Positions 1 through 11,728 of a DNA stretch of 64,000 bases are shown piece after piece. The translations under genes were made by a program, and so were the position numbers. Every line of letters begins with the position of its first letter. The first letter of the stretch is position 1. The notes below the pieces were generated by a model, which was not told the origin of the DNA, did not search any database, and saw only the letters and a list, made by a program, of their open reading frames with translations. Source of the DNA: Melampsora larici-populina 98AG31 (lineage: Eukaryota; Basidiomycota; Pucciniomycetes; Pucciniales; Melampsoraceae); assembly GCF_000204055.1 (NCBI RefSeq), contig NW_006768812.1, positions 577,298 to 641,297 of the forward strand, written 5' to 3'.

Positions 1-220
1 CCGAAGGGCCGTCTCTTCGGTAAGTCGGGTGTTAAGATCGGCCATCTGTCAATATAGGTTTGCGACTTCCTCTGCGGTTGTCATCGATGCTGAATCAGGC
101 TCTTCAACTAGGACTTTGTGCCATGTGTCGTCTTCTGCCGACGTAAGGTCGTCTTGCGGGAGTCGAAAGGAAGGGGGGATGGTTGATTGTGGAGGGTTGT
201 CTTCTTTTAAAGGTGTCTTT
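1..220 (-). pseudogene. Coding-like fragment, cut by window edge
   Basis: Read on the minus strand, about 220 to 1 is open in one frame apart from a TGA at 51-49. It encodes an acidic, Glu/Asp/Thr-rich stretch that becomes helical (a Glu-Glu-Val-Ala-Asn run, then Met-Ala-Asp-Leu-Asn) and continues past the window edge. The composition resembles the N-terminal part of retrotransposon Gag proteins, but no diagnostic motif is visible. The opposite strand has a 67-codon ORF without recognisable features. From 230 to 380 the sequence is T-rich and non-coding. Confidence 0.25.
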
Positions 221-579
221 CAATATTCTTAAATGATCTATTCTTTCTTTCTCCTTATAATTTTAGTTTCTTCTTTATTTTAATGTTTCTGTCTAAAAAA
301 ATTTCTTCTTGAGTTCTTCTTTCTTTCTTTATTTTGTCTTTCTTGTAATCTTCTTTTCCTCTTGATGTGTCGTAGGTTAGATGCTACAATATGTTATGAC
401 CGGGGTTGGTCTCTTGGAGGGGGACAGATAGCAAGAGGAGGGTAATGACTACGTAGTATTGTTATTGTAGCATAGAGAACAATGTGAGTGAAAAGCTCTG
501 CTCTATGGGAGCGCGGCTGGCATGTCTCACATGTCACACATCGTGACAGCTCCATGATCCTATGTAATGGATCATAACA

Positions 580-3500
580 CTTAGCACGATTCCACACTGA
601 TATACCATACGATGTTAGGCATTCTGACAACCATTGTGCGACCTGCGGAGCACTCCACTGGAAGCTCAAACGTACGCAACAAACCGTGGCGGCCGCGACT
701 GCGAGCTACTCAACTTGCTGCCAGCAAGGGGCTGTAGCATTGCCAAGCAATCATTTGCAAGACGGCCTGATGCCGGGATTTCTTCGCCATCTCTTCACAG
801 ATCAAGACAGAAGTGAGTAGTAAACTGATCAGAAAGCTTCTCAACTCTGACGCTTCCTTGTTAGTTTCAAAAAAATTTAGGCGCAACATCCGCACATTCA
901 ACAATGCGGTTTCATTCACTTCAACCGCAGCAAAACAAGACAAGACCGTTGCCGGAAATGGAGGTGCTTGGACTTACAGGATTAAGGGCTCCCTAACTCA
1001 CCTCATTGGCTCGCTACTTCCGCTTCCTGGAGCAAGTAAGACATTTAAGCTGAAGAGGAATTAGCACTAAGAAAACCAACCAACTCAGGAATGAACATCC
1101 AAACGTTAGCCACAATACAAGCATACCTGTACCACAACAATCCTTTTGCCAAGCTTTATAAAGCTGCGGAGGCAATCCTAGGCCCTGGACCGGCGAAGAC
1201 TATCAAGATCAAGTCACTTCAGCTACATGGTCGTGACTCAAACGGTTACAACTACCCAACGTGCAGCCAAGTGGCTGCGATCCTTCTGGGTGATGGTATG
1301 GTTGGTTCAAAGGATCAAGACATCATTGTGCATTGACAATCCGGTGAATTGCAGCGGATTTCGGAGTTGAATACAAACTACTTTTCGCTTCAATATCCCA
1401 TCTTCTTCATGTATGGATCTCATGGATGGAACAAACACTACAGGCATTTCACGGAGAAACGTGAGTTGACTGGAATACTAGCCAATTGCCTTGATATTGA
1501 CGGGTAATTTGTTTAGGTGTCTACCTGCACCGGCTCCTAAGCCTGCATCAGCTCCAAACTCAGCACCAGCTCCTAGGCCAGCACCTGCTCTGAGACCAGC
1601 ACCTGTTCCGAAGCCAACGCCTGCTCCAACACCAGCACCAGCGTTGAGACCTGCACCAGGGAATCCACCTAGACCAACGCCTTGACCAAGTCCTGCACCA
1701 GCATTGAAACCAGCGCCTACCCCAACACCACCCCCAAGTTGTGGAAAGGCCACAGTGCTCGAATGGTTTGCATACACACTTTTCTTGCGAGCGAACATCT
1801 TTTCCGCGGTTTTAAGAGGTGGCAGGTTGTTCCCAGAATACTTAGTGGACATGTATGTATGTGTGGAAAATGCCAGGCTTAAATTTATCTCAAAGAATCA
1901 ACCTAAACTCAGAGCAGAGCTTTACAATGGAGCAACGGAAGCTTTGAACAACCAAGACTTGACAATTGGGTGCAATATAATATTGCCAGCGATGTTTATT
2001 GGTGGTCCGCGACACATGCATCAACTCTATCAAGATGCAATGGCTTTGGTCAAAGCGTTTGGTCGACCAAGTTTATTCATCACTATGACCGCGAATACTC
2101 ACTGGGACAAAATTACTTGGACTCTATTCAAGGGTCAATTAGCGGAAGACCGCCCCGATTTAGTAGCAGGGGTGTACCAGATGAAGTTAAGGGAGCTTCA
2201 TCGTGATATCATGAAGCATGGGAGGCTAGGTGTCTGCATTTCCGACGTCCACACAGTTGAATTTCAGAAACGTGGGTCCCCACATACACACAACATATTG
2301 ATTCTCGATAAAGCCTCAACGCCAAAGACACCAGACGATGTCGATCTGCTTGTACGTGCAACAATCCCCGATCAAGACGAGAAGCCATTGTTGTATTTGC
2401 TTGTGACAGAATACATGGTTCATGGGCCATGTGGAGAGGGGAAAAGCTGCTGGAATGGAAATAAGTGCAAGTATGGATTCCCTCAGCCATTTGAAGAAAC
2501 AACTGTCATGACGGAGGGCGCGTACCCTAGGTACAGGAGGCCGGACAACGGAGTGTCCTTTCAGAAAAACGGCAACATTGTACCTTACAACCCATTTCTA
2601 TTGCTCAAATTCCGCCGTCATATGAACGTCGAAATTGCCGTGAGCATGAAGGCAGTCAAATACTTGTACAAATACATTGCCGAGGGCCATGAACGGCAGG
2701 ACTTGAGCCTACTGATTATGTAGATGCTTGGTTCCTCAGAGCCGCGGAAGGTAAGCCTCATTCTCTCAAAGCTATGTAAGGCATGCAGAATCTGACTTCT
2801 GCTTCAGCGGCTTGTAGGCTGCTAAAGTACACACTCTCTGGACGTCATCCAGCTATAACCCAACTGTAACTCCATGATGAGCAGAATCAAATGGTTTACT
2901 TTCGTAATCGCAATTCACTCCGTGCGGCACTAGATTCCGGTTGGGCAACAAGAGCGACTCTCTCAGAATATATGAGACTTTGCGCGGAGAACTTCAAGAT
3001 AGATCAAACAGTCCTGTCAACTCGCGCGCTACTGTACACGGAAATGACGAAATTTTTTTTGGTGGAATAAGTCTGAAAAGGAATGTTCCAGAAGGGTGAA
3101 GGACTCGGCGACAGTTGCATGTCTTTACTTTGCCAAGCCGGGCCATGGAGACCTCTATTACCTCCGGCTTCTCTTGACAACATTACGGGGTGCAAAATCA
3201 TTCCAAGACCTGAACACAGTTAATGGTGTCCGATATGCCACTTATGGAGGAGCAGCAAACGCTCGTGGACTGTTATTAAGTGATGCACATTACGACGCAT
3301 GTCTCACTGAAGCCGCTTTGTTCAAGACAGGGGGTCAACTACGCGACATGTTTGCACTGATCCTCGTGCATAGCCCAACGGGCAACCCTCAGGATTTGTG
3401 GGACACACACCTAGATGATCTCATTGACAACTGCGAGTATAGGTTGGCACTGACTCAACCGCTGATGACTCCAACAGATACCCAGCTGGAGCACTTTGGT

Positions 3501-5104
3501 CTTTTGCTCTTGGAGTCGACACTGGTTGACATGGGCTCCTCCCTCGATTCTGTTGGGCTGCATTCAGTTGATTGGATGCTATTGCGTTTGATAGGTGTAA
3601 ACCAAGAAGACAACTCATTTGACGGGGTCCGCGTAGAGGAGAGTGAAGCATTTCTGTGTGACGCGTGGCCTAAGCTGAACTCAGAGCAGAGAGCTGTGTA
3701 CAACACAGTTGAAGATAGGGTCATGACGAATTCCAGGGGTGTCATGTTTGTGAATGGACCTGGGGGCTGTGGGAAAACCTTCCTGCTGAACGCATGCTTA
3801 CACTATTGTAATGCTAACAACATTTTATTTGTTTCAGTCGCTTTGTTGGGTATTGCTGCGCTTCTGTTGCTGGAAGGAGCCATGGCACACTCTGCACTCA
3901 AGATCCCTTTAAACACAAATGAGGAATCGACCTGCCCCTTTTCGCCTTCAACTACTGTCGGACAACACCTCTTGTCAACATGTTTCATTGTTTGGGACAA
4001 AATTTCAATGATGAGCAAACACTCAATTGAGTGTGTAGACAGATTGCTAAGGGACTTGAGAAATGTGGACGAAGCATTCGGAGGTATCACCGTTTTGTTC
4101 TCTGGCGACTTCAGGCAAATCTGGCCAGTGATACCGCACGGGAGCGTCATGGACGCAGTCAGGGCATGCCTCAAGTTTTTGTACCTCTGGGAAGAGACTG
4201 AAGAATTCAGACTCACAATCAACATGCGGCTAAGTCAGACGGGGGGCAAGATGGTGTGGCGTCTAATAATAAACAATTCGGGAAGTGGTTGCTTAGGCTA
4301 GGGTTGGGGGAGTTACAAGTGCTTGCGCAGGAGAAGGTTGCGCTGGAGCATGTGGACTGCTCAGGTGTCAAGCCGGGGAGTAGCCTTGGCGCGTCAAGCA
4401 TTCAAAACTTCTACTCGTCAGCAAACAACATGATTTGGCAAGGGGTGTGGGACCAATTAGGCGTTTACTACAGTGGAAGAGCGATCATTACGCCCCTGAA
4501 TCAGACAGTTGACAGGCTCAATGCTTCTATACGCGATTCTATCGAGGGAGTACTCAGGAGTTACGAGTCAATAGATCATATCGATGAAGAAAACGAAGAG
4601 CACGTCACGGCAGACATCCTGAATAGTTTCGACCTTCCAGGGTTCCCACATCATACACTCAAACTCAAGGTGGGATGTGTTGTCATCTTACTTAGGAATC
4701 TGAATTTAGCTACTGGCCAATATAACGGCACAAGACTGTTGATCACTGCGGCGTCTGATCATGCATTACAGTGCTTAATTGTGAATGGTGCGAAAAGTGG
4801 AATAAGTATTTCCTTACCAATGATGGCACTCCACCACCCTGGTAATGAAGCAGCTCCTATATCTTTCTATTGCTTTCAGTTCCTTATTGCACTGGCCTTT
4901 GCTTTGACAATCAACAAGTCGCAAGGGCAGACTCTCAGCGATGTTTGTCTGGTTTTGCCAACCCCCGTGTTTGCACACGGTCAATTGTATGTAGGCTTGT
5001 CCAGATGCACTTCAGCTGCGGGCACAAGTGTAGTCGTGACTGAAGCGGAGCAGGCGCTTAAGACAGTGAATGTAGTCTATTGGGGGTTGCTCCAAGAGTC
5101 TTGA
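580..5104 (+). pseudogene. Helitron Rep/PIF1 helicase, pseudogene (copy 1)
   Basis: This is a decayed Helitron transposase, which nicks and rejoins DNA through an HUH Rep domain and unwinds it through a PIF1-type helicase. An N-terminal Cys-rich region lies at about 625-812. A 52-nt intron (813-864) sits at the same place as in copy 2. The Rep region (1745-2723) keeps a His-x-His motif near 2280-2290, but the Tyr-motif Lys is Glu (YKYIAEGHER). The helicase (3096-5104) keeps Walker A GPGGCGKT (about 3757-3780), has Asp-Lys instead of Asp-Glu in Walker B (about 3994), and ends with the conserved INKSQGQT and YVGLSRCTS motifs. Damage seen: stops near 1064 and at 1334, an 18-bp repeat insertion, broken sequence at 2720-3090, and a frameshift near the G6 tract at 4241-4246. 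It is clearly non-functional. Confidence 0.92.
1527..1740. repeat. 18-bp minisatellite inside Helitron 1 Rep gene
   Basis: About eleven degenerate 18-bp units (type GCACCAGCTCCTAGGCCA) interrupt the Rep gene. On the plus strand they read Ala-Pro-rich hexapeptides such as APAPRP; on the minus strand they read Gly-Ala repeats (GAGLGA) within a 124-codon ORF at 1852-1478. The uninterrupted homologue in Helitron 2 runs directly from the Asp-Gly-Lys region into the Leu-Glu-Trp region, so the repeat is an insertion at about 1505-1744. Confidence 0.85.
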
Positions 5105-5323
5105 AATCTTTTTTCATCTTGTAATTGTTGTAACAGTGTAATTAGAATTGGATTTGTGTACTACGTGGAACCAGGCCGCACCATGGAAATTCATGATCAA
5201 CTGAGAATAATTAGGACCTAGATGTGCAAGTGAGTCAATTAGGAGCACGAGTCTTGTATGCCAAGCTTCCCAAATTCCAATACTTTGCTTGACAAGATTC
5301 CTCGCATACGCAAAGGGAATAAG

Positions 5324-6102
5324 CTAAGTATTGACAACATCTGCATGCGCTGCACGTACGTAAAGAGCCTGTTGAATGTGAATAAGTGGAGGGGATAGGT
5401 ATTTGAGGGCTAGTACTTCTACTCACACAAATTGACCATGACGCGGGGCCAAGTCCGTATGAAGTGATAGATCCCAATACGGAGAGAACCGAGCCTTTTT
5501 GAAAGTTCCCTCGGGGGAACTGGTCATGAACCAAAGACTTACTATGTATTGGATAGTGAAGCGGTAGCGCCAGCGTTCCTATAGAAGACGTCAGAACTGC
5601 TCCTAGACAATGGGAGTTCACGACTGACATTAGGCTCATAATCACGGTGTTCCATGAGGGCGTCCCAGTGGGATTTGTTGTTGGAGAGGTTGCAGGAGGT
5701 GACTCTCCCAAGAGACAAGACACTCATGCTGTTGATCTGACTCGTGTTCATTTCGGCGGTGGTAGAAGTTTCAACGTATTGAGTCGGGTTGACATCTAAG
5801 ACGGGTTCACAAGGATATGGCAACGGAATGAGATTGCCGCGGAGGGCGAAGTTTAGGTCCACGTCAAGGATGTATTGTCCAAAAGGCTTGCAAAAAATGA
5901 GCGGTGTTTTGCTTGATGAGGATGGAGAGTTGACAAGGTGCATCCAGAAGTGTCTGGCGTAGTAGTGACGACGAGGGGGAGTCTCTTCAACCTGAAAATC
6001 AGTCAGTCCGTGTCGAGGTATAGTAATGGTTCGACAAACCATGTCTCCCAATGTAAAAGTACCGTCCAACGTTACAGTTAAGCGAGGATCCGCGTGAGCC
6101 AT
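5324..6102 (-). pseudogene. Helitron cargo family member D (frameshifted)
   Basis: This is a four-exon gene on the minus strand, tail-to-tail with the helicase. Exons: 6102-6040 (21 codons), 5991-5629 (121 codons), 5578-5427 (152 nt) and 5368-5324, with GT-AG introns of 48, 50 and 58 nt. Exon 1 shares the Asp-Pro-Arg start and Gly-Asp end of member C. Exon 2 ends in Trp...His-Arg-Asp-Tyr-Glu-Pro-Asn, with His seventh from the end. Exon 3 begins in frame with the family Phe7/Tyr11 pair, but is one base short, so Gly29, Gly36 and Trp48 fall in a second frame. The last exon resembles that of member C (Arg-Ala-Ala-His). A single-exon reading of 191 codons (6117-5542) also exists but loses the homology. 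Function is unknown; a small OB-fold-like protein is a guess. Confidence 0.72.
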
Positions 6103-6569
6103 TGTAGGGGGAGTCAAAACTCGATAAAGTTGAGAAACGAGACTGGGGGACAGCTTGACTGGGAAAAAGTGGGTGTCTTTCTGAGGGTTGCAGGGTTACA
6201 AGCAGGAGGAATCCCTGGGGATGAGGCCGGAGTTGAGGGGTGACACAAGGTATTTCAAATTAGACGCACGTGGGGGAATTGTGTGTCAAGTAATATGACG
6301 GCTGGGGAGAAGTGTCACATTTGACCATGCGCAGGGCAGCAGGGAGTAATGGTCTTGGATTGACTGTGAACTGCATGTAGCCATGAAGTGAAGAGCATGG
6401 AGAGGTTGGCAGATGACAAGGGGATAGGCCTAAGTCTCAGATTTGACCACGCAAGACACAGGCACGAGGAGTGAAGCAAATGAAATATCTTGATTAAACA
6501 AATTTTGACAAGGATAAATGTGAAACTGTAGTGTACAAAGAGTGAGAAAAATGCGCAGGAAGTGAAGCA

Positions 6570-7080
6570 TTGTCTTTGTGGCAATTATGACCTATCCAAT
6601 AGGGACCATCAAATTCATTCCGGAGAGGTTTGGATACAACCAGAGCGAATTCTGCATGGGTTGCGAATTACGGATTGGAAACATGGTGAGTCAGGTACAG
6701 CACTATCTGGTGGGTTCAAGTGTGAGACTCACATGCGAGGGTAAGTGTCGCCAGTGGGGTGACCTTGACTGCCAATGATGCTGACGTGTGGAAGGCCGCG
6801 CCATTGGTACTCAATAGCAACGTGGACTGCGCTGCAATTATCCTGGGAGTGGTAAGTGTAACAGTTAGGGGAAGATTGGGAGCAATGAGTTTGTGAAGTA
6901 GATGTCCCAAGTTGTTGCTGTGGAGGTCAAAGAAGAAGTCAATGGAAGGAGGCTAAGAAATCCAGTGAGAATCGGCAGAGACATACCATGGCCGCGTTGG
7001 TTGACATAGTGATGGGCGGAGGTGTCTGCTTTGTTAGTAGTGAAGATAATGGGAATAGGCCCGCTTGAGTTGTAAGAACA
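6570..7080 (-). pseudogene. Degenerate Helitron cargo family relic (E)
   Basis: A weak antisense relic lies between members D and A. A possible exon-2 remnant (6952-6716) contains a Leu-Leu-Leu-Ser...Phe-His-Thr stretch that aligns loosely with the middle of member B's exon 2 and then hits TGA at 6718-6716. A possible 55-nt intron (GTCAAC...TTTCTTAG) precedes it. Farther on, a Trp-containing piece resembles the end of exon 3. The position matches antisense member B in Helitron 2. The alignment is by eye and could be chance. On the plus strand the same interval contains only short ORFs. Confidence 0.3.
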
Positions 7081-7890
7081 CAACTTTATTTGGTTCAACA
7101 GAAAGTTGTTTCTGCGTGTGTGTTGCAAGGCTGGACAGGCAAGACAAGCTGGAGATAAGCGGTGAGAAAGAGGGGCAATATTGCTATCAAGGCTGGGGAG
7201 CCAAGAGTGATCAGGGGCTGGACTGGTATCAAGCCAGGCTAAGGAATGAAATTTGGAGTCAGACTGGGGTGATTGAGGGAGAAGATGAGTGAGTTTCTGG
7301 CGCAAATGACATGGAGTTCTTACTGTGTGCAAGTAAGGTGGCAAAGCAGGGAGGGAACTCCTATGTTGTGAAGAATCTTCTTGAGTCGCCCAAGGGGGTT
7401 GGGTCAAGAGTTGAGTGGGTGGCGGTGTGTCTGGACTAGACAGGGTGGTTCAGTCAAAAGAGGTGTCTTGCGTTGTCCGGGATGGGCTGTTAGGCAAGAC
7501 CAAGTCTTGCTTGAATTGCTTTGGTGGGACTGAAGTCACAACCGTTTGTGTCCGCGTTGCAGGTAGTAGTTTGAGAAAGTTTTGTCTTGTCTTGTTAGGC
7601 TTGAAGTTCTCGAATAGAGTGTTGGAGTTATGCCAAAGGGGCCAATTGCGAACTAGACTGAAAGGGCCAGTGAGTCCAGTTGATTTTGAAACGCTGCTGC
7701 ATGTTTGGACATTAGTAGACTTGGTCGCAGTGAGGTCAGCAAGGCGGGCTCATGTGGCATGGCGATCCTTGTTTATATAAGAGACCCTTCGATGGATGGG
7801 TCAACGAGCATAAATTCTGGACATCATTATCAATCAAGTTGTTATTGCTTTATCTTCACATAATCATCTGTCATATACAATTGAAACAAA

Positions 7891-8660
7891 ATGGAGGACA
7901 TCAACTTGAGACTTGGTTGGGGGTTCAGCAGCGTATTCTACCTGGGACCACAAGTAAGTGGAACGATCTTGACGTGAATTTCGTTGGCTGACATGTGAGT
8001 ACAGTTGATTTGCAACCGTGACGGGGGAGGCAGGTTTAGACTCCACGAAGCGAACATATTTATGAGGCAAGCGCGTTTCGATATCTGTGGAATAGTAATT
8101 GCCGGCCAGTCTAGCAGGAGTACTTTGCAATTGTCACGTACCTATACGATCCAAGGTCCGGTGTCACAAGGTCTAGATGGGAGAACTACCCTGTTTGAAG
8201 AAGTGTCGAATACCATACGTCTGGACAACGCAGACGTGGCGCCGGTTGCTTTGCTCAACAAAGTGGCAACTGAGGGAACTGGGAAGGCCTGCGCTGCAAG
8301 GAGCCCATTGGGATGAAATCTGCGTAGTCAAACATTGCGTCTGGAACACTTTGGTTAGTTTTGCAGGACTCTATGTGGTGATTGCATTGACTGACTATTG
8401 TATTGCAGGAGTCAAGGACCGTGGATTTTGTAGTAGTGTACATCCTGGAGCCCAACCTCACATGCACGCTCCCAATGGACCTGCTCGATGTGAACGATAT
8501 TGTTAATTTGCGCGGGAACATCGTCGGCTTCAACATCGAGAGGAACACGTGGCAAGTGGAGGTACACATTTTTACTTACGATGATGGTAGTGTGCCCCTG
8601 GATGGAGCTGACAAAGTGTTTCCAGGTGACAAGTTTCAGGCGTGTTGCGCAAAGGAGTAG
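7891..8660 (+). pseudogene. Helitron cargo family member A
   Basis: This sense-strand copy lies just before the Helitron 1 end. Exon 1 is 7891-7953 (21 codons), followed by an intron to 8004. Exon 2 is 8005-8353 (349 nt, eight short of the usual 357), so a frameshift must lie near 8290; the terminal part still has Trp and His seven residues from the splice site. Next come a 55-nt intron (8354-8408) and exon 3 (8409-8561), exactly 51 codons, with Phe7, Tyr11, Gly36 and Trp48 (position 29 is Asn). A GT follows at 8562, but reading through instead gives a stop at 8658-8660. It has no similarity to a known family that I can name. The frameshift argues for a pseudogene unless splicing differs. Confidence 0.68.
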
Positions 8661-8894
8661 GGTCAGGCAAAGTAAAAGACAGCTGGGATTGGTAGCCGGG
8701 ACGTGCGGCGGGGCCGGGAGAAGGCAACTTGGGATTTGAACATGGGGAGACGGATGCGGCATGACTGGTCATGACTTGATTGTCTATAGTGTATTGTAGT
8801 TCATGTAATGCATAGTGTTAATATTCGTGCTTATGCGTGCTCGATGACTTGCGCGGTTGTCGTGAGGCGCACAATGAAGAGTTAAAACATGTTG

Positions 8895-8929
8895 TGTCCA
8901 AGGGGCGGCAAAGCCGCCCAATACCTCGT
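8895..8929 (+). repeat. Helitron 1 3'-terminal hairpin
   Basis: A perfect 7-bp GC stem, GGGCGGC (8903-8909) and GCCGCCC (8913-8919) with loop AAA, is preceded by CCAAG and followed by AATACCTCGT. The same flanks surround a doubled hairpin at the Helitron 2 end. A hairpin close to the 3' end is typical of Helitrons, but the usual terminal CTRR is not seen here. Confidence 0.7.
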
Positions 8930-11350
8930 TTAAGATTATTGTGTAACAAGCGTGTCATGATACATGAATACTGACTTTGGGTATGTGAATCCGCTTGCGT
9001 GGAGATCATAGCGGGACATTGATTGGAAAAGTCCCATGAGGCCGTTCTTTGTCATTATGAAGTATGTGAGTCATTATCAGTGGTAACACGCGCACATTGC
9101 GGTGTATGAAATTCTAAAGGCCTTGTCATAGAGGGTGGTCGCTGCTTTGAAAACATAGAAACAAATGAAACAAATATAGTTATGTCAGACAATTGCGAGT
9201 GGCATGAAAGATGGAAGATAATGACGTGTCAAGTGGCAGGGTATCTGCTGTCCAGCAGTTAACCAAAAGTGGCCTAAGTTTGTTCAATAATTCTGCAAAG
9301 TTGATTTGTTGGTGTCTTTGATTGACACCCCGAGTCGCACATAAAGGATTTCAGGATACCTTGATGGCGGATGGAAATACCGGAGGGTAAACCAGTCTTG
9401 CTGTCACGATTACGGAGACAGTGTGATAAAGCTGGGTTTGTTGAGTTGCATGATGGATTTGGAGATTGCCAATGGATTCCGCGAAATAGCATACCATAGC
9501 ATAAGGATGGCTGTGTGCAGGTGCATCAAAAGACGCAAGCAGGGATCATGTGGGATGGTATGATGCTTGACATTTGGGGTGTTGTGCAATTAACTGGTCA
9601 GCGTGGAGGTGGAACAAATTCTCAAGATAGTATTGGAGAGACAGGTGTACTCCATTGAAAATGGTGCTAATGAAGTTGAATGCGGAGAATTGCTTTGTTT
9701 CTGGGCAATTCCGGGCAATTTTGGACAAAAGTGCAAAACTCTGGTAGGTGGAAGCTTGTGTAATTTGACGGGTTTTGTTTTTGGAGTGCCTTTGGGATTA
9801 AATGTTATGATTACAATCACCACTTCTGTGATCAATTCTACTAATTCTTCTAATGTTACCAATTCTAGTTTGAACAATACTAGCAATACCATGCCAATCA
9901 ATTCTAATAACTTGGTTAGTCTTCACTTTTGTTATGATCTCCTTTGATCATGTATCATAACACTTACAGGTTTTTATTGTGGTCTTGTTAGTCTACCGCT
10001 GGGGCTTTGGCCAAGTTGATTAGATCAATTATTTCTGCTCCTCTGTTTGAAATGATGTCTTTATTTTTGACTATCCTCATTTTGTGTTAGGATGATCATC
10101 ATATTCTCTCTTTCTTCTTTCTCTCCCTCTCTCTCTCTTACCAACACTTTCATTTTTATTGAAATCTTTGAATTCCATTTCTCCTTTTCAAAAATCTGAT
10201 TTTGCCTTTTTGTATTAGTACTTTTGTTCTTCTGACCATTGAAAATTAATTGAGTATCTGAGTAACTTATTCTTTGATTGGTTCAGAGAAGATGTTGAAT
10301 GAGATTTTTAGTTATGTCATGTGCCTTTTAAAACAAGCTTCTTTGGTGTAAGAGATATAAGGAAGGTAGGAAATAATGTTTTACTACCATCAGCACCAGA
10401 AACTAATTGTACAATGTCCAATAATATATTTCCTCACAGCCAAGTAAGTTTAGCTTAATTTATCAAAGATGAATATTTCCTCAAAAAAAAAGAAGAAGAG
10501 GGATTTGTGATTGATATCAATGATCTGGTTCATGAAGTCTAAGACTCTCATTTGAAAGTTCTTCACTTAGGTTTGGTAATCTCAGTTTTTGACATCCTCT
10601 TTTTGATGTTTTGAAAAGTATTGATTGGATCAAGATATGCCTTTTTAGATGAGTTACTGCCGGAGATAATATATGTTGATCTAGCTCAGATGATGTGTAA
10701 TAATCCTTTTGTATGATTATTTTTGAAGTAGAAAATTTCATACCAAATAAGATTGTTTGCAAAATTTGTGGTGAGACTTTGTTTGTACTAATGATGAAGA
10801 AACTATATCCCCCAAATGACCAGTCAGAGAACCAAGTCGGAGGCAATATTGAAACTAGTGACCGGCTCTTGGTGTAGGTTAAAAGGTGTGGGTGCATTAG
10901 TTGTTGAGGCTGAGCTACAAGCTCATTATCCACTGACCCCTGAATTGAATCCTCAGACCACTTTGGCTTGAAGTGAAGTGGATTGGACCTATTTCCTAAG
11001 TGTTTTTCAATGCTCAATGAAATGTCTTCTATCAAACCCAGTGGTCCTGCAGGCAATTTGGATCCTTATGACCTATTGCAGATTAATCATAATGTAACAA
11101 AGGTGCCTTCTTCTACCTCATGCTGTGATCTTGATAATTGCAACCTGCAAGTGTACTTTCCCCCCTGGCCTTTTCACCCTCTTTCGCCAAATTCCAGCAA
11201 TACTTGAATTCTCTGAAAGGATACCACATGAGGTTAAACTTTGCTACATAGCAAGGTCTCAGAATGCAATATACCATCCTGAGCAAATAAAAAGAAGCCA
11301 CTGGATGATTTTGGAATATCAATTCTCATCTGCAGCTCTACTACTGAACT
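8930..11350. other. Intergenic sequence, no convincing gene
   Basis: This AT-rich sequence lies between the Helitron 1 end and a GC-rich repeat end. A 114-codon ORF (9603-9947, +) ends in low-complexity Asn/Ser/Thr codons and has no recognisable motif. A CT microsatellite lies at about 10105-10140. Nothing here supports a function apart from the weak ORF listed separately at 10517-11056. Confidence 0.5.
10517..11056 (-). CDS. Hypothetical protein, 179 aa
   Basis: An uninterrupted minus-strand ORF in AT-rich sequence. The product has mixed composition without signal peptide, membrane segment or domain that I recognise. It is the longest ORF in the 8.9-11.4 kb interval, which is the only argument for it. 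It could be chance or an exon of an unresolved gene. Confidence 0.2.
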   Translation of the reverse strand: MPAGPLGLIEDISLSIEKHLGNRSNPLHFKPKWSEDSIQGSVDNELVAQPQQLMHPHLLTYTKSRSLVSILPPTWFSDWSFGGYSFFIISTNKVSPQILQTILFGMKFSTSKIIIQKDYYTSSELDQHILSPAVTHLKRHILIQSILFKTSKRGCQKLRLPNLSEELSNESLRLHEPDH

Positions 11351-11352
11351 AG

Positions 11353-11480
11353 CTCCAGCAAGTCTGGCTCGCAGGGCAGACAGTAGCGCGGAGCGCTGCG
11401 CTTGGCGCTATCGCCTCCCAGCCCGGGACCCGCAGGGTCCGGGTAGCTACGCTGCGCGCCGCCATTTTGGCCCCGGGAAT
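11353..11480. repeat. GC-rich repeat end shared with 48.30 kb
   Basis: A GC-rich block with nested GCGC motifs and CCCGGGACCCGCAGGGTCCGGG. Its left edge (AGCAAGTCTGGCTCGCAG) matches, in reverse complement and with one base of difference, the right edge of the GC-rich block at 48240-48310 downstream of the hAT gene. It may be the end of a non-autonomous DNA element. Confidence 0.45.
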
Positions 11481-11728
11481 TTTACCGCCACGCCTTTTGC
11501 CGCTCAATCGGAGATCATACAGGTCTTGCTACTTTACCCTTCAGCCACCATCTGTATTGGTTTTCGATCCCAACAGCCACCTTTCCAATCTTTCATCTTG
11601 GATTCAATCACCACCTCACCTTGGATTTGATCACCACCCAGCCAAAATTAAGCATTATCAATTTATCACATCAAATCTCAAAGTATTCAAAGACAGCAAT
11701 TCCATTTGGCGTCCGGTCATGGTGCCGG

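Larger units (their letters stand above)
500..8929 (+). mobile_element. Helitron 1 (decayed, 5' end not identified)
   Basis: This rolling-circle transposon is read left to right. It holds a Rep/PIF1-helicase pseudogene (about 500-5104), an antisense cargo gene (5324-6102), a degenerate antisense cargo relic (about 6570-7080), a sense cargo gene (7891-8660), and a GC-rich hairpin followed by a short tail at 8903-8929. The tail matches the end of Helitron 2 (16266-16320, inverted), which sets the 3' border. The 5' border is not recognisable and may lie outside the window. The order of genes after the helicase is the same as in Helitron 2. Confidence 0.72.

Noticed and set aside
1478..1852. 124-codon minus-strand ORF encoding a Gly-Ala repeat protein
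   Set aside because: It is produced by the 18-bp minisatellite read in reverse; both ends run into the antisense of the Rep gene, so it is not a gene in its own right.
5542..6117. Single-exon 191-codon gene on the minus strand
   Set aside because: The four-exon model of family member D explains the same DNA better: exon lengths and key residues match members B, C and F only when the introns are removed.
6865..7407. 180-codon minus-strand ORF
   Set aside because: Ser/Pro/Leu-rich with no motif; the only family-like segment (weak member E) uses splicing into another frame.
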